Below, in pieces: positions 62,690 to 64,000 of a stretch of 64,000 nucleotides of DNA. Within the stretch, counting starts at the first letter, position 1. The number at the start of each line of letters is the position of its first letter. This stretch comes from Eumeta japonica. Its lineage: Eukaryota > Arthropoda > Insecta > Lepidoptera > Psychidae. The translations under genes were made by a program, and so were the position numbers. The DNA lies in assembly GCA_005406025.1 (NCBI GenBank), contig BGZK01001330.1:106063-170062 (forward strand), written 5' to 3'. The notes beneath the pieces were generated by a model. The model worked only from the letters and a program-made list of their open reading frames with translations, made no database searches and was not told where the DNA came from.

Positions 62690-63245
62690 AATTCGCAAAC
62701 CAATTTTCAACCCTTTACTGGTATCCGATTAAGCTGAAATTTGCTATACTTATGTAAGTTAGGTGACAATGAAATATGATGATACCATCGAATTGGTCTG
62801 ATGATGGCGACCGAGCGTTAGCCATGGTAACTCTAAACTAAATATGATAAACCCATCATGTTAAGCTTTATTTGATTTGTTCTGATAAAACAATTACCTT
62901 GCTTGGTATACAGAGTCTGATAATTTATTATCAGACCCAAAAATAGTCATAGGAACTCCTGAGCTATACATGATATACTTATCGTGTTTGGATTCGTTTG
63001 ATATTTCTTAACAAAGACTTTAATCATACATGATGCCCAGGGCTAGATGATTTCGGAAGATAGTTAAAGGAGCTCATATGCTACACATAACAACTCGCCG
63101 TTTGGGTTCCATTGATTTTCTTGAACAAAATTTGAAATTTGTTAGTTATCGGGTCTAATGAATTTTTAATGAAAATTTCAGATAGTAGTCTAGGAATTCG
63201 CTACTCAAAAGAAACTCATCCTTTGGGTTCGTTTGATTTGTTTAT
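62690..63245 (+). repeat. Degenerate tandem repeat, about 4 units of ~122 bp
   Basis: The landmark GGAACT recurs at about 62826, 62951, 63069 and 63191, and TTTGGGTTCGTTTGATTT-type sequence follows about 35 bases after each. Flanking TGGTATCCGATTAAGCTGAA and TGGTCTGATGATGGCGACC resemble a lepidopteran dispersed repeat I know, so this may be a repeat with internal tandem units. Confidence 0.65.
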
Positions 63246-63249
63246 ATAT

Positions 63250-64000
63250 TGAAAAATCTATATTTTTTTCATTTTATTGAGATCTTTTGTTCACTTTTCG
63301 CAGTCGGGATTTATTTAATTGTTTTTCTTTTAATTCTGTTTTAACATTCTAAGATTGTTTTCCTTTCACTAGCATCGTCATCGTCGTATCTTTTTGTATT
63401 AATCGTGATAAATCTTAGATTTATATGTTGTTATTCGTTAATCTTTCTGGTCGTATAAATATTAAACAGAGATTATTGCAGTAAAATAGATTTGGAAACA
63501 TCATCTTGACTTTGTAAGACCTATTCAATGATATGTCACTCCACAGATATGCAATTTTATTTTAGCGCTACTTTTTATTTTAAGACTGCTTTTGATTTTG
63601 ATTTTTGTAATTTTATTTTAATATACACTGTGACAATCGCGGCACCGAAATAAATCTAATCGAATTAGGTTTATAAGTTTAATAGTTATGAGGGAATATA
63701 GGAACGGACATACATACAAACAAGTAATCACATAATCCTTCTTTTGCGTTCACCGGTGCGGTACAAATTAGTTAATAAATAAATTAATAGAAAATTTGAC
63801 TGCGTTAAAGTGGACTAAAAAGATGGAAACAAAGATGATTTAAAAATGATTTAATAAAATATGCTAGAAAATAGAAAATCAACAAAATACTTGCAGTCGT
63901 GGGTATCAGATTCATGTTCACGGCTTGTTTCCACTAGAACAAATCGGATGGATTATAGTTTCTAATTACAGATCAAGACATTTAGATTAGGAAAAAAATC
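63250..64000. other. AT-rich non-coding DNA, nothing recognised
   Basis: No coding or structural feature supported to the window end. Confidence 0.5.

Overview
This window looks like AT-rich nuclear DNA from an insect, most likely a moth or butterfly. The evidence is a spliced, eukaryote-only gene family, mariner-family transposase relics, 3' ends of CR1/Jockey-like LINEs ending in a TTTGATTTGAT-type tail, and several families of the GGTTCCGTA...GTCCGACTCGC dispersed repeat that I recognise from lepidopteran genomes. Gene density is very low. No long bacterial-type ORFs, rRNA, intact tRNA or CRISPR array were seen.

The one gene I can name with confidence is on the minus strand at 35530-35675. 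It is the first coding exon of the insect EEIG1/FAM102 (SYM-3 / Drosophila CG8671-type) gene, encoding the start of the NT-C2 domain. It has a good start context, a clean GTAAAT splice donor and an initiator-like TCAGT upstream. The next exon (rest of the C2 domain) is not recognisable in the 35.5 kb downstream on that strand, so intron 1 is very long or exon 2 lies outside the window.

The left third (1-14 kb) carries CpG-rich islands. One of them (7.77-8.01 kb, plus strand) has CRE sites, a TATA box, an ATG in good context and a splice donor, and looks like a real promoter plus short first coding exon. Two weak candidate terminal exons lie at 4.42 and 13.36 kb. About 25 other GC-rich islands sit in the AT-rich background, the largest at 39.4-40.3 kb. 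They contain open frames, but no more than chance predicts, and may be regulatory.

The rest is repeat landscape. There are four mariner relics (2.6-3.8, 11.25, 19.9-20.1 and 21.85-22.1 kb), three LINE 3' fragments (17.4, 23.5-24.1 and 54.1-54.5 kb, the last inserted inside a degenerate polypurine tract) and a nearly identical inverted pair of ~457-bp elements (9.1 and 22.7 kb). There are also TA-flanked 157-159-bp MITEs (50.2 and 53.0 kb), a foldback element with ~94-bp arms (58.35-58.76 kb), two ~110-122-bp-period minisatellites (61.4-62.1 and 62.7-63.2 kb), and several (AT)n/(CA)n microsatellites.

The most unusual thing in the window is a set of unrelated perfect or near-perfect palindromes with 15-30-bp arms. 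Five of them have only 1-2 bases at the centre, and two share an arm boundary at 1.7 kb. They look like independent template-switch events. I see no evidence for a new multi-gene system.
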